Origin: Anaerolineales bacterium UBA7227
Lineage (GTDB): Bacteria > Chloroflexota > Anaerolineae > Anaerolineales > Villigracilaceae
Direction of reading: 5' to 3'
DNA length: 41,360 bases
NCBI GenBank assembly: GCA_002473085.1
Contig: DKTP01000082.1
Span: forward strand, 1 to 41,360
Part shown: one piece after another, positions 16,452 to 24,545 of the stretch
How the letters are laid out: the number at the start of each line of letters is the position of its first letter
Numbering within the stretch: the first letter of the stretch is position 1
Made by a program: the position numbers and the translations under genes
Notes under the pieces: model-generated
The model's input: only the letters and a program-made list of their open reading frames with translations
What the model was told of the DNA's origin: nothing
Database searches by the model: none

Positions 16452-17183
16452 GTGCCGGCTCGGAATCTTTCCCGCCTCATCCTGATCCCGTTTGGAATAG
16501 CCCTGCTTCTGGCAGGGCTGTTTTTCGACGGAGGACAAGCCTCCTCCGTTCGGCAGGCCGCGCCGACTCCCACTCCCGACCGCCTCGCCCAACCCATTTT
16601 GCCAGCCATTCCATCCCAGGCTGATTACGGCGCCCAGGTCTACTGGCTCTCATGCCTGCCCTGTCACGGCGACCGAGGCCAGGGACTGACCGACGAATTC
16701 CGCGCCGCATACCCGCCGGAAGACCGCAACTGCTGGATCTCTGGCTGTCATGGCGAGCGTCCCTACGAGCATGGCTTCCGGCTGCCGCGTGAAATCCCCG
16801 CCGTGATTGGGCCGGGCGCTTTGCAGAACTTCCCGAACGCCGCGGCCCTGTACGCCTACACGCGCGCGGCGATGCCGTTTTGGAAGCCAGGCAGCCTGAC
16901 CGAAGAGGAGACCTGGCGGGTGACGGCTTTTCTTTTGCGGCAAAACGGACTGTGGACCGGGGTCGGGGAATTGGACGCCGCGGCCGCCGCCGAAATCCCC
17001 ATCCTGCGCGCGACGCCGCCCCCGACTCCGCTCCCCGCGCCGGGCCGGGTCCCGGTCGAGACGGGAGACGGGGGCGGCCGCTGGGCGCTGCCCGCCGCCG
17101 GCGCGTTGACCCTCCTCCTGATCCTGTTCCTCATCCTGCGGAGAAAACGCGCCTCGTCAAACCTGGACGAGTCTCTTGAATAA
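16452..17183 (+). CDS. Membrane-anchored c-type cytochrome
   Basis: A 243-residue exported cytochrome c. Residues 9-30 form an N-terminal signal or anchor helix, followed by a PTPTP linker. CLPCH (68-72) is a standard heme c site. CWISGCH (94-100) has the rarer CX4CH spacing, known from cytochrome c3, and could bind a second heme. AAMPFW (139-144) offers the Met that usually forms the sixth ligand in class I cytochromes. After a Pro-rich stretch, a C-terminal helix (about 214-234) ending in RRKR anchors it with the heme domain outside. The GTG start is supported by AGGA nine bases upstream. It is probably cotranscribed with the peptide transporter, four bases after it, which is an unexpected pairing; its redox partners are unknown. 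Confidence 0.8.
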   Translation: MPARNLSRLILIPFGIALLLAGLFFDGGQASSVRQAAPTPTPDRLAQPILPAIPSQADYGAQVYWLSCLPCHGDRGQGLTDEFRAAYPPEDRNCWISGCHGERPYEHGFRLPREIPAVIGPGALQNFPNAAALYAYTRAAMPFWKPGSLTEEETWRVTAFLLRQNGLWTGVGELDAAAAAEIPILRATPPPTPLPAPGRVPVETGDGGGRWALPAAGALTLLLILFLILRRKRASSNLDESLE

Positions 17184-17288
17184 TCCGCTCGAACCGGCGT
17201 TTGACGGCCTTCACAATGGCAGGCGGTACTGCCCGGTCTTTGGCGTTTTGGGCATATCGCGGTCGCAACCGTCCGCAAACGCGACTTC

Positions 17289-17317
17289 TTGACTTTATAA
17301 CTTCCTTATGCTACCAT
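17289..17317 (+). promoter_or_regulatory. Candidate promoter of ABC system 2
   Basis: TTGACT at 17289-17294 and TACCAT at 17312-17317 have 17-bp spacing, in a 266-bp gene gap with lower GC than its surroundings. The -10 box matches the consensus at four of six positions. The predicted start near 17324 gives a leader of about 125 bases that contains the extended Shine-Dalgarno-like element at 17357. Confidence 0.5.
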
Positions 17318-17356
17318 ATTGCCTCACGCGCAAAAAAGCGCGATTTAAACGACTTC

Positions 17357-17367
17357 GGAAGGAGGTG
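17357..17367 (+). promoter_or_regulatory. Extended anti-16S element 93 bases before SBP2
   Basis: GGAAGGAGGTG occurs again, 93 bases before the ATG at 17450, whose own site GGAGGAG lies at about 17438. The match to the element at 12071 in sequence and distance is the notable point, as the flanking sequences differ. A GTG directly behind it could open an eight-codon frame ending in TGA, but the spacing is too short for normal initiation. Confidence 0.45.
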
Positions 17368-17449
17368 GTTTCGGGAAGAGTATTCTGTTGAGCGTTTTGT
17401 AAGGCACACAACCATCTAATCCCACATTTCTCTGTAGGAGGAGAAAACC

Positions 17450-19993
17450 ATGTCTAAAAATCGTTTGATGCTTGCGTTCAGCGTCCTGATGATCGCTGCC
17501 ATGCTGTTCACCGCGTGCGCTCCCAAGCCGACCGAGGCGCCGACGCAGGCCCCCGCCCCCACAAAACCTGCGGAACAGCCCACTGCCGTTGCGCCCACGG
17601 AGGAGCCCACTCCTGAACCCTCCACCCGTGTCGGCGGCTGGCTCGATGAGATTGTCATGTCTGTCGTCTCTGGCGACTCGGCGGTTACCCAGCTCAAGGC
17701 TGGCGCCATTGACATCTATGCCAACGGCCGCTCCTCTGCCGACCTGCCAGCGATTAAAGAAGCGGGCTTGAGCTACTCCAGCTCAAACGGGTTGTATTAC
17801 GACATGATTTACAACCCCGGAGTTTGCTCTGACCCGAAAATGCTGAATCCTTTCTCCAACCGCAAAATCCGCGAAGCCACCAACTGGCTCTACGACCGCA
17901 ACTACATCAACCAGGAAGTTTACGCCGGCGGCGGTTTGGTGAAATTCTTCGCCATCCAGACCAACGGCCCCGATTATGCCGAGTTGGCAGATGTTGCCCG
18001 CGCGCTTGAAGCCAAGTATGCCTACAATTTCGACAAGGCCAAAGAAGTCATCAAGACCGAAATGGAAGGCATGGGCGCCACCCTCGGAGCCGATGGCAAA
18101 TGGGAATATGAAGGCGCTCCCGTCACCATCATCCTCCTGACCCGTCCCGACAGCGACGGCACCCGCAAACCGATCGGCGATTACGTAGCCGCCCAGTTTG
18201 AAGCCGTCGGCTTCAAAGTCGACCACCAATACAAGAACGCTGCCGAAGCCTCCCCGCTTTGGATTCAGAGCGAACCGACCGATTGCTTGTGGCACTCTTA
18301 CACCGCCGCCTGGTCCTCAACCGCCATCAGCCGCGATGAAAAGAACATGTTCCAGCAGATGTACCTGAACACCAGCGTCCAGGGCATGCCGGTCTTCCTC
18401 GCCAACGTCTCCGATCCTGAATTCCAGAAAGTCGGCGACGACCTGAACAACGGCAAATTCACGACCCTTGCCGAGCGCCACGACATGTTCGCCAAGGCCA
18501 TGGAACTGAGCCTGCAAGATTCGCTGCAGGTCTTCCTGATTGACGGCAAGAACTACACCCCCTACAACACCAACGTTCAGGTCACCTCCGACCTGGCGGC
18601 CGGGGTGGAAAGCGCCCAGCTGTACCCCTTCACCCTGCGCTTCAAGGGCCAGGAAGGCGGCCAGCTGAAATGGGCCACCCAGAACATGTTTGCCGATCCG
18701 TGGAACCAGATTGGCGGCAGCAACTGGACCTTTGACCAGGGCGCCCAGCGCGCCACCGCCAGCGCCGGCTTCATGGCCGACCCCTACACCGGTCTCGCCT
18801 GGCCTCTGCGCGCTGAAAAAGCGGAAATCACCGTCCTCGACAGCCTGCCCCCCACCAACAAGACCCTCGATTGGGTGACGCTCTCGACCGCGCCTGAAAT
18901 TCAGGTCCCGGCGGATGCCTGGGCGGATTGGGACGCCAAGACCCAGACCTTCATCCCGGCTGGAGAAGGCGTGACCTCTCAAATGAAATCGGTGGTCTAC
19001 TACCCGGCTGATCTGTACAGCACGGTCAAATGGCACGACGGCAGCAACTTCAGCGCCGCCGACGTGGTTATGGCCCTGATCCTCACCTTCGACCGCGCCA
19101 AGCCCGATAGCGCCATTTACGACGAAGCCGCGGTGCCGGTCTTCGAATCCTTCATGTCCTACTTCAAGGGCGTCAAGATCGTTTCGACCGAACCGCTGGT
19201 CGTCGAATATTACGCCGACCTGACCCAGCCTGACGCCGAAAATATGGCGACCTCGCTCTGGCCGAACTACGGCTTTGGCGAAGCCAGTTGGGACGTCATC
19301 GCGCTGGGCAACCTGGCCGAAGCGGCTGGCGAACTGGCTTACTCCTCGGATAAGTCCGGCGCCAAGGAAGTTGAATGGACCAGCTTTGTGGGCGGCCCCA
19401 GCCTGGAGATCCTGAAGAAACACCTCGACCAGGCTGAAACCGACAAGTACGTCCCCTACGCCCCCACCATGAGCCAGTACGTCACTGCCGACGAAGCGGC
19501 TGCCCGCTACGCCAACCTGCAGAAATGGTACGCCGACCACGGTCACTTCATCGTTGGCACCGGTCCGTACTACCTGGACAAGGCGTTCCTGACCGAGAAG
19601 ACCCTGACCCTCAAGCGCTACGAAGGGTATCCCGACCTGGCTGAACGCTGGTCCGGCTTTGGCGAACCCATGCTGGCAGAGGCTGAGTTGGACGGCGCTG
19701 GTCAGGTTAAGATCGGCGAAGAAGCCGCCTTTGACGTCTACATCACCTACAACGACCAGCCCTATCCGCAGGCCGACATCAAGCAGGTTAAGTTCCTGCT
19801 CTACAACGCCAAGAACGAAGTCGTTCTGGTTGGCGAAGCTCAGGCAGTTGCCGACGGACAGTATCAGGTGATTCTACCGGCGGATGTCACCGCCAAACTT
19901 GAAGCTGGCTCCAACAAACTTGAAGTTGCGGTCATTCTGATCCCTGTGAGCGTTCCGACCTTCACCAGCATTGACTTTGTGACTGCCCCGTAA
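17450..19993 (+). CDS. Circularly permuted family 5 solute-binding lipoprotein, system 2
   Basis: An 847-residue lipoprotein (lipobox FTAC, C23; Pro/Thr-rich linker 24-60) belonging to the peptide-type ABC binding proteins, but with its motifs rotated. Residues 65-89 (LDEIVMSVV ... LKAGAIDIY), RKIREATNWLYDR (138-150) and the closing VFLIDGKNYTPYN (361-373) are normally the second half of such proteins. The normal first half comes afterwards: LKWATQNMFADPWN (406-419), STVKWHDGSNFSAADVV (524-540) and IVGTGPYYLDKAF (701-713). SBP1 and SBP3 nearby have the usual order. Residues about 745-847 add a beta-rich, Ig-like tail. The start is supported by GGAGGAG and the signal peptide. It heads a complete transporter operon. 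The ligand is unknown. Confidence 0.85.
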   Translation: MSKNRLMLAFSVLMIAAMLFTACAPKPTEAPTQAPAPTKPAEQPTAVAPTEEPTPEPSTRVGGWLDEIVMSVVSGDSAVTQLKAGAIDIYANGRSSADLPAIKEAGLSYSSSNGLYYDMIYNPGVCSDPKMLNPFSNRKIREATNWLYDRNYINQEVYAGGGLVKFFAIQTNGPDYAELADVARALEAKYAYNFDKAKEVIKTEMEGMGATLGADGKWEYEGAPVTIILLTRPDSDGTRKPIGDYVAAQFEAVGFKVDHQYKNAAEASPLWIQSEPTDCLWHSYTAAWSSTAISRDEKNMFQQMYLNTSVQGMPVFLANVSDPEFQKVGDDLNNGKFTTLAERHDMFAKAMELSLQDSLQVFLIDGKNYTPYNTNVQVTSDLAAGVESAQLYPFTLRFKGQEGGQLKWATQNMFADPWNQIGGSNWTFDQGAQRATASAGFMADPYTGLAWPLRAEKAEITVLDSLPPTNKTLDWVTLSTAPEIQVPADAWADWDAKTQTFIPAGEGVTSQMKSVVYYPADLYSTVKWHDGSNFSAADVVMALILTFDRAKPDSAIYDEAAVPVFESFMSYFKGVKIVSTEPLVVEYYADLTQPDAENMATSLWPNYGFGEASWDVIALGNLAEAAGELAYSSDKSGAKEVEWTSFVGGPSLEILKKHLDQAETDKYVPYAPTMSQYVTADEAAARYANLQKWYADHGHFIVGTGPYYLDKAFLTEKTLTLKRYEGYPDLAERWSGFGEPMLAEAELDGAGQVKIGEEAAFDVYITYNDQPYPQADIKQVKFLLYNAKNEVVLVGEAQAVADGQYQVILPADVTAKLEAGSNKLEVAVILIPVSVPTFTSIDFVTAP

Positions 19994-20021
19994 TGGGATA
20001 GGCACGTTTCGCTGTGCATAA

Positions 20022-20059
20022 AATGCCAGGGGCAAGGAACTTTTCTTGTCCCTGGCATT
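20022..20059 (+). terminator. Stem-loop between SBP2 and permease
   Basis: AATGCCAGGGGCAAG pairs with CTTGTCCCTGGCATT over 15 base pairs (one G-U) around an eight-base loop. The tail (CTTACTTTGAG) is only mildly T-rich, so read-through into the permease is expected. Its placement is like that of the hairpin after SBP1, consistent with mRNA stabilisation and lower permease expression. Confidence 0.7.
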
Positions 20060-20078
20060 CTTACTTTGAGGAAAGAAC

Positions 20079-21200
20079 ATGACCACAGCCAATCAGTCAG
20101 ACTTCGCGCTTGTCAAAAAGAAATCCGCCAGCGGGACTTTCGCCCGTGTGGCAAAATATACAATCGTTCGGCTGCTTACCCTCTTTGTCACCATCGTAAT
20201 TGGCATCTATCTTACGATTATGATCGCGAACATGGGCGGCCATGTTGACACCATCATGCGCAACGAGATCCGTGAGCGAGTTACGCAAATGGTGGTGAAC
20301 AATCCCGCCAGCCGAAATATGAGCAACGAAGAGAAGAAGACCCAGATTGAAGAGCGGATTCGGCTGGAAGAAAAGCGCTTGAATTTGGACCAGCCGCTCG
20401 TTTTGCGAACGCTCAAATACTTAAAAAACGCGCTGCAATTGAATCTGGGGCGCGCCCTCCATATGACCAGCGACAGCGGTTCACGGCAGGTGCGCCTGAT
20501 CATCCTGGAGAGGCTGCCAGCCACCCTGCTCTTGATGGGGACCTCGAACCTGATTCTGTTTTTCGTCAGCCTGTTTCTGGCGCTTTCTCTTTCGCGCAAA
20601 TACGGCAGCTTTTGGGATAAGTTAGTGATTGGACTTTCGCCCACCTCGGCCGCGCCGCCCTGGTTCTATGGCATCTTCTTTATCCTTATCTTTGCCGCGC
20701 TTTTAAAGTGGCTGCCTTTTGGCGGCATGGTAGACGCGCCGCCGCCCGATAACCCTCTCGATTACACGCTGAGCCTGCTTAAACATATGATTCTGCCGGC
20801 GTCGTCGTTGATTTTCAGCGCCTTCTTCATCAGTATTTATAACTGGCGCACGTTTTTTCTGATCTATTCCAGCGAAGATTATGTCGAAATGGCGAAAGCC
20901 AAGGGCCTGGTCGCCCGCGATATCGAGCGCCGGTACATCCTGCGCCCCACGCTGCCCACCATTGTCACCAGTTTCGCGCTGATGTTGATCGGCCTGTGGA
21001 CCGGAGCCATCGTTACCGAAACCGTCTTTCTCTGGCCCGGACTGGGGCGCACTTCGTTCCAGGCGATTGGCTTGTACGACATCCCGGTCATCGTGGGAAC
21101 CACCATTATTTACGCTTACCTGTTAGCGATGACCGTCTTTTTGCTGGACTTCGTTTACGCCCTGGTTGACCCCAGAGTCAAAATCGGCGGAGGCAACTAA
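20079..21200 (+). CDS. ABC transporter permease (DppB-like), system 2
   Basis: A 373-residue inner-membrane permease. A 25-residue cytoplasmic tail precedes the first helix (about 27-50). The extracytoplasmic region (about 50-140) is longer and highly charged, including NMSNEEKKTQIEERIRLEEK, which looks helical, before the family motif NLDQPLVLRTLKYL. The EAA loop is YVEMAKAKGLVARDIERRYILRPTLP, followed by TGAIVTETVFLWPGLGRT. GAGGAAAG supports the start. It should form the channel together with the next gene and take solute from the permuted lipoprotein. Confidence 0.92.
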   Translation: MTTANQSDFALVKKKSASGTFARVAKYTIVRLLTLFVTIVIGIYLTIMIANMGGHVDTIMRNEIRERVTQMVVNNPASRNMSNEEKKTQIEERIRLEEKRLNLDQPLVLRTLKYLKNALQLNLGRALHMTSDSGSRQVRLIILERLPATLLLMGTSNLILFFVSLFLALSLSRKYGSFWDKLVIGLSPTSAAPPWFYGIFFILIFAALLKWLPFGGMVDAPPPDNPLDYTLSLLKHMILPASSLIFSAFFISIYNWRTFFLIYSSEDYVEMAKAKGLVARDIERRYILRPTLPTIVTSFALMLIGLWTGAIVTETVFLWPGLGRTSFQAIGLYDIPVIVGTTIIYAYLLAMTVFLLDFVYALVDPRVKIGGGN

Positions 21201-21203
21201 CCC

Positions 21204-22547
21204 ATGAATGCATTGAAGAGTTCTTTCCGCGAGATTTTACGCTATCCTTCCGCAGTGGCCGGCTTGGCGGTCATTTTTTCGCTGACCCTTGTGGCCGCTT
21301 ACGCCATGATCACCATTCCCTACGCCGAGGCCGTTCGTTTATGGCGCGGCGGCGAAGATGTTTGGTATAAAAATCCGAAGTTCGCGGCCCCTGCCTGGAC
21401 CAATGTGTTTTCCAGGGTCAAATATCCGGTTTCCTTTGCGGTCAGCAGCGCCGATGGCGGCATCGCCAAAGTGACGACGCCAGGCGAAAAGGGAACCAGC
21501 CGGATCGAGTTTACCCATTCCTTCGATTACTCTTACGATACCTTTCCGCAGGAGATGTTGCTGTACTTCACCGCAAAATATTCGGAAAAATTGCCGTTTG
21601 TGTCGATTTATCTGATAACCCCTGACGACCGAAAAGTCCGCATTTCCGATTTTGGAGTCAGCCAAAAGACCACCTTCCGTTTTTCCCAGGATGAGAAATT
21701 GCAACGCCGATTGAAAGGGCAGGAGGTGATGACCGGCTTGTTTGCCCGGCCTGATTCCGACCCGGCGGCGCCGCTCAAAGGCCGGTATCAGCTGCTCGTC
21801 GAAGCGGTGACCTTCGAGGAAGATTCCGACCTGAATTTTGAATTCGTCTTTCATGGTCAGGTCTATGGCCTGGCCGGGACGGACCAGGCCCGCCGTGACC
21901 TGATGGTGCCCCTGTTGTGGGGCGCGCCGATCGCGCTCGCGTTCGGCCTGCTGGCCGCGCTGGGCACCTCGGTTCTGACGATGATCATCGCCGCAGTCGG
22001 CGCCTGGTATGGCGGCTGGGTGGACGAACTCATCCAGCGCATTACCGAAATCAACCTGGTGCTGCCCTTCCTGAACATCCTCATCATGGTCGGAACTTTT
22101 TACTCGCGTAGCATCTGGGTGATCTTGGGCGTAACCATCTTGCTCAGCATTTTCACCGGCAGCATCAAAAGTTACCGCGCCATTTTCATGCAAGTGAAAG
22201 AGTCGACCTACATCGAAGCCGCGCGCTCCTACGGCGCAAGCAACACCCGCTTGATCTTCCTTTACCTCATTCCCCGCATGATCCCGCTGCTCATTCCCGG
22301 CCTGGTTTCCTCGGTGCCTGCCTTCGTCTTTCTCGAAACGACCCTTGCGGTCCTGGGCTTGGGAGATCCGGTGCTGCCGACTTGGGGCAAGATCATTAAC
22401 GATGCCTGGGGCAACGGCGCGCTTTACAAAGGCTATTACTATTGGATCCTGGAGCCGGCAGTCTTGTTGATGATCACCGGCCTCGGTTTTGCCATGCTCG
22501 GCTTTGCATTGGATCGAATTTTCAATCCACGATTGAGAAACATATAA
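21204..22547 (+). CDS. ABC transporter permease (DppC-like) with large extracytoplasmic domain, system 2
   Basis: A 447-residue permease, about 100 residues longer than usual. After the first helix (about 17-38) comes an extracytoplasmic domain of about 190 residues (40-230) rich in predicted beta strands, with an NVFSRVKYPVSFAVSS segment and a C-terminal FEFVFHGQVYGLAGTDQARRD stretch matching the usual 'LGTD..GRD' approach to helix 2. The EAA loop is YIEAARSYGASNTRLIFLYLIPR. The insert has no recognised family; facing the solute-binding protein, it may dock it. GGAGG supports the start, three bases after the partner permease. Confidence 0.9.
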   Translation: MNALKSSFREILRYPSAVAGLAVIFSLTLVAAYAMITIPYAEAVRLWRGGEDVWYKNPKFAAPAWTNVFSRVKYPVSFAVSSADGGIAKVTTPGEKGTSRIEFTHSFDYSYDTFPQEMLLYFTAKYSEKLPFVSIYLITPDDRKVRISDFGVSQKTTFRFSQDEKLQRRLKGQEVMTGLFARPDSDPAAPLKGRYQLLVEAVTFEEDSDLNFEFVFHGQVYGLAGTDQARRDLMVPLLWGAPIALAFGLLAALGTSVLTMIIAAVGAWYGGWVDELIQRITEINLVLPFLNILIMVGTFYSRSIWVILGVTILLSIFTGSIKSYRAIFMQVKESTYIEAARSYGASNTRLIFLYLIPRMIPLLIPGLVSSVPAFVFLETTLAVLGLGDPVLPTWGKIINDAWGNGALYKGYYYWILEPAVLLMITGLGFAMLGFALDRIFNPRLRNI

Positions 22548-22551
22548 CGCC

Positions 22552-23511
22552 ATGAACAACGATAAACTTCTACGCATCGAAAAATTGGTGTTACATTTCA
22601 ACACCACACAGGGGCCGGTTCAGGCCGTGGACGGCGTTGATTTCAGCCTGGATACCAATCGCGCAGTGGTCATCCTGGGCGAATCGGGCTGTGGAAAAAG
22701 CTCGCTGGCCAAAGCCATCCTGCGCCTTTTGCCGCGAAACGCGGGAGCCTATTCCGGTCATATCTACCTCGAAGGAAAGGATATCATGGCCCTCCCCGAG
22801 GAAGAGTTCCGGCAGAACGTTCGCTGGGCGGCCATCTCGATCGTGCCGCAAGCCGCCATGAACGCGCTGAACCCGGTGATCCGGGTTGGAGAGCAGGTGG
22901 CGGAACCGGCCATCGTCCACCTCGGCGTGGACAAAGCCGGCGCGCTGTCTTTGGTGCAGAAAATGTTCCAGCACGTCGGCGTTCCCGAAGACTTCATCAA
23001 CCGCTATCCCTTCGAACTCAGCGGCGGGATGCGCCAGCGCGTCGCCATCGCCATGGCGCTGGTCACGTCTCCCAACCTGATCATCCTGGACGAGCCGACT
23101 TCCGCGCTGGATGTGCTGACCCAGGCGAACATCTTCAACGTCCTCAAGCGCCTCAAAAAGGAACTGGGCATCAGCTTCATCTTGATCACACACGACATTG
23201 CCACCTCCAGCGAACTGGCCGACGACGTCGCCATTATGTACGCCGGCCAGATCGTGGAAGTGAGCGACGCGCACCGGTTTTTTGAAGAGCCGCTGCATCC
23301 CTACTCTAAAAAGTTGATGGCCAGCGTGCCGAGGCTGCGCGGAGATACGGAGCCGGAGTTTATCACCGGCCGGCCGCCCAGCCTGATCAACCCTCCCACT
23401 GGCTGCCGGTTTGCGGATCGCTGCCCGAGCCGATTTGACAAGTGCGTGGAGGAACCGCCGGTATTTGAGATCGAAGGCCGCAAGGTTAAATGCTGGTTGT
23501 ATGAAAGTTAG
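22552..23511 (+). CDS. Peptide-family ABC transporter ATPase (DppD-like), system 2
   Basis: A 319-residue ATPase. Motifs are Walker [10 protein letters not shown], a variant Q loop VPQAAMNALNPV (instead of FQDP), signature [15 protein letters not shown], Walker B IILDEPTSALD and H-loop ITHD. The C-terminal extension has the family cysteines (CRFADRCPSRFDKC ... CW). The start lies four bases after the permease stop without a clear ribosome binding site, so translation is probably coupled. It pairs with the next ATPase. Confidence 0.92.
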   Translation: MNNDKLLRIEKLVLHFNTTQGPVQAVDGVDFSLDTNRAVVILGESGCGKSSLAKAILRLLPRNAGAYSGHIYLEGKDIMALPEEEFRQNVRWAAISIVPQAAMNALNPVIRVGEQVAEPAIVHLGVDKAGALSLVQKMFQHVGVPEDFINRYPFELSGGMRQRVAIAMALVTSPNLIILDEPTSALDVLTQANIFNVLKRLKKELGISFILITHDIATSSELADDVAIMYAGQIVEVSDAHRFFEEPLHPYSKKLMASVPRLRGDTEPEFITGRPPSLINPPTGCRFADRCPSRFDKCVEEPPVFEIEGRKVKCWLYES

Positions 23512-23523
23512 GAGAACACAGTC

Positions 23524-24543
23524 ATGGATGTAACTTCCCCGGTTGAAAAGATCGAGAATGAAGCGGGACGAAAGGCCGTCCTGTCCATTGACGATCTTCA
23601 TGTCTGGTTTGAACTCAAGCGGTTTGGCTTTGGGCATGCGGGCTACGTGAAGGCGGTGGACGGCGTCACCTTTAACGTTTTGCAGGGCGAAACGATCGCC
23701 GTGGTGGGCGAGAGCGGCTGCGGAAAATCCAGCCTGATGAAGACGATCCTTGCCTTGTACAAGCCGACGAAAGGCAGCATCATCTTTAACGATAAAAACC
23801 TGTCGGAATTGGACGGCAAGGGCCTGCATTGGTACCACTCTCATGTTGGATACATCCAGCAGGACCCCTACGGCGCGCTGCCTCCATTTATGACCGTTCG
23901 ACGAATTCTGGAGGAACCTCTCCTGGTCGGCGGCGTGAAGGATAAAGAGGAGCGTCGGCAGCGTATCCACAAGGCCATGGATGAGGTAAAACTTACCCCG
24001 GTGGATGATTTCCTGGAAAAATATCCTCACATGTTGAGCGGCGGACAGCAGCAGCGCGTAGTCATCGCCCGCGCCATGATTATGGAACCGAAGTTCCTGG
24101 TGGCGGATGAGCCGGTCTCGATGCTCGACGCCTCCGTGCGCGTGGAGATCTTGAAACTCCTTCGCGCCTTGCAGGAAGAACACCACCTCTCCGTCATCTA
24201 CATTACGCACGACCTGTCCACGGTCAGCTATTTTTCGGAGCGCATCTTCGTCATGTACGCCGGCAATCTGGTCGAAAAGGCCAAAGTGCGCCAGGCGCTC
24301 GATAACCCCCTGCACCCGTATACGCAGGCCCTGTTGACCGGCACCTCCGAACCGGACGCGAAAAACGCGGAGACGTTCAAGGAACTTCCCCCGGGCGAAC
24401 CGCCCAGCCTGGTCAACCCTCCAACCGGCTGCCGCTTCCATCCGCGTTGCTCGAAGATCATAAAAGGCCTCTGCGAAGTGGAGGAACCCCCCGATTTCGA
24501 GCCGGAACCCGGCCACCTGGTGGCCTGCTGGCTGTATAAATAA
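23524..24543 (+). CDS. Peptide-family ABC transporter ATPase (DppF-like), system 2
   Basis: A 339-residue ATPase. Motifs are Walker [11 protein letters not shown] loop IQQDPYGALPPFM (a variant of [10 protein letters not shown]), signature LSGGQQQRVVIARAM, Walker B LVADEPVSMLDAS and H-loop ITHD. The C-terminal cysteines are CRFHPRCSKIIKGLC and VACW. It carries an N-terminal extension of about 18 residues before the first strand. GGAGAA precedes the ATG. The Q-loop variants in both system 2 ATPases fit a transporter branch distinct from systems 1 and 3. Confidence 0.92.
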   Translation: MDVTSPVEKIENEAGRKAVLSIDDLHVWFELKRFGFGHAGYVKAVDGVTFNVLQGETIAVVGESGCGKSSLMKTILALYKPTKGSIIFNDKNLSELDGKGLHWYHSHVGYIQQDPYGALPPFMTVRRILEEPLLVGGVKDKEERRQRIHKAMDEVKLTPVDDFLEKYPHMLSGGQQQRVVIARAMIMEPKFLVADEPVSMLDASVRVEILKLLRALQEEHHLSVIYITHDLSTVSYFSERIFVMYAGNLVEKAKVRQALDNPLHPYTQALLTGTSEPDAKNAETFKELPPGEPPSLVNPPTGCRFHPRCSKIIKGLCEVEEPPDFEPEPGHLVACWLYK

Positions 24544-24545
24544 AC

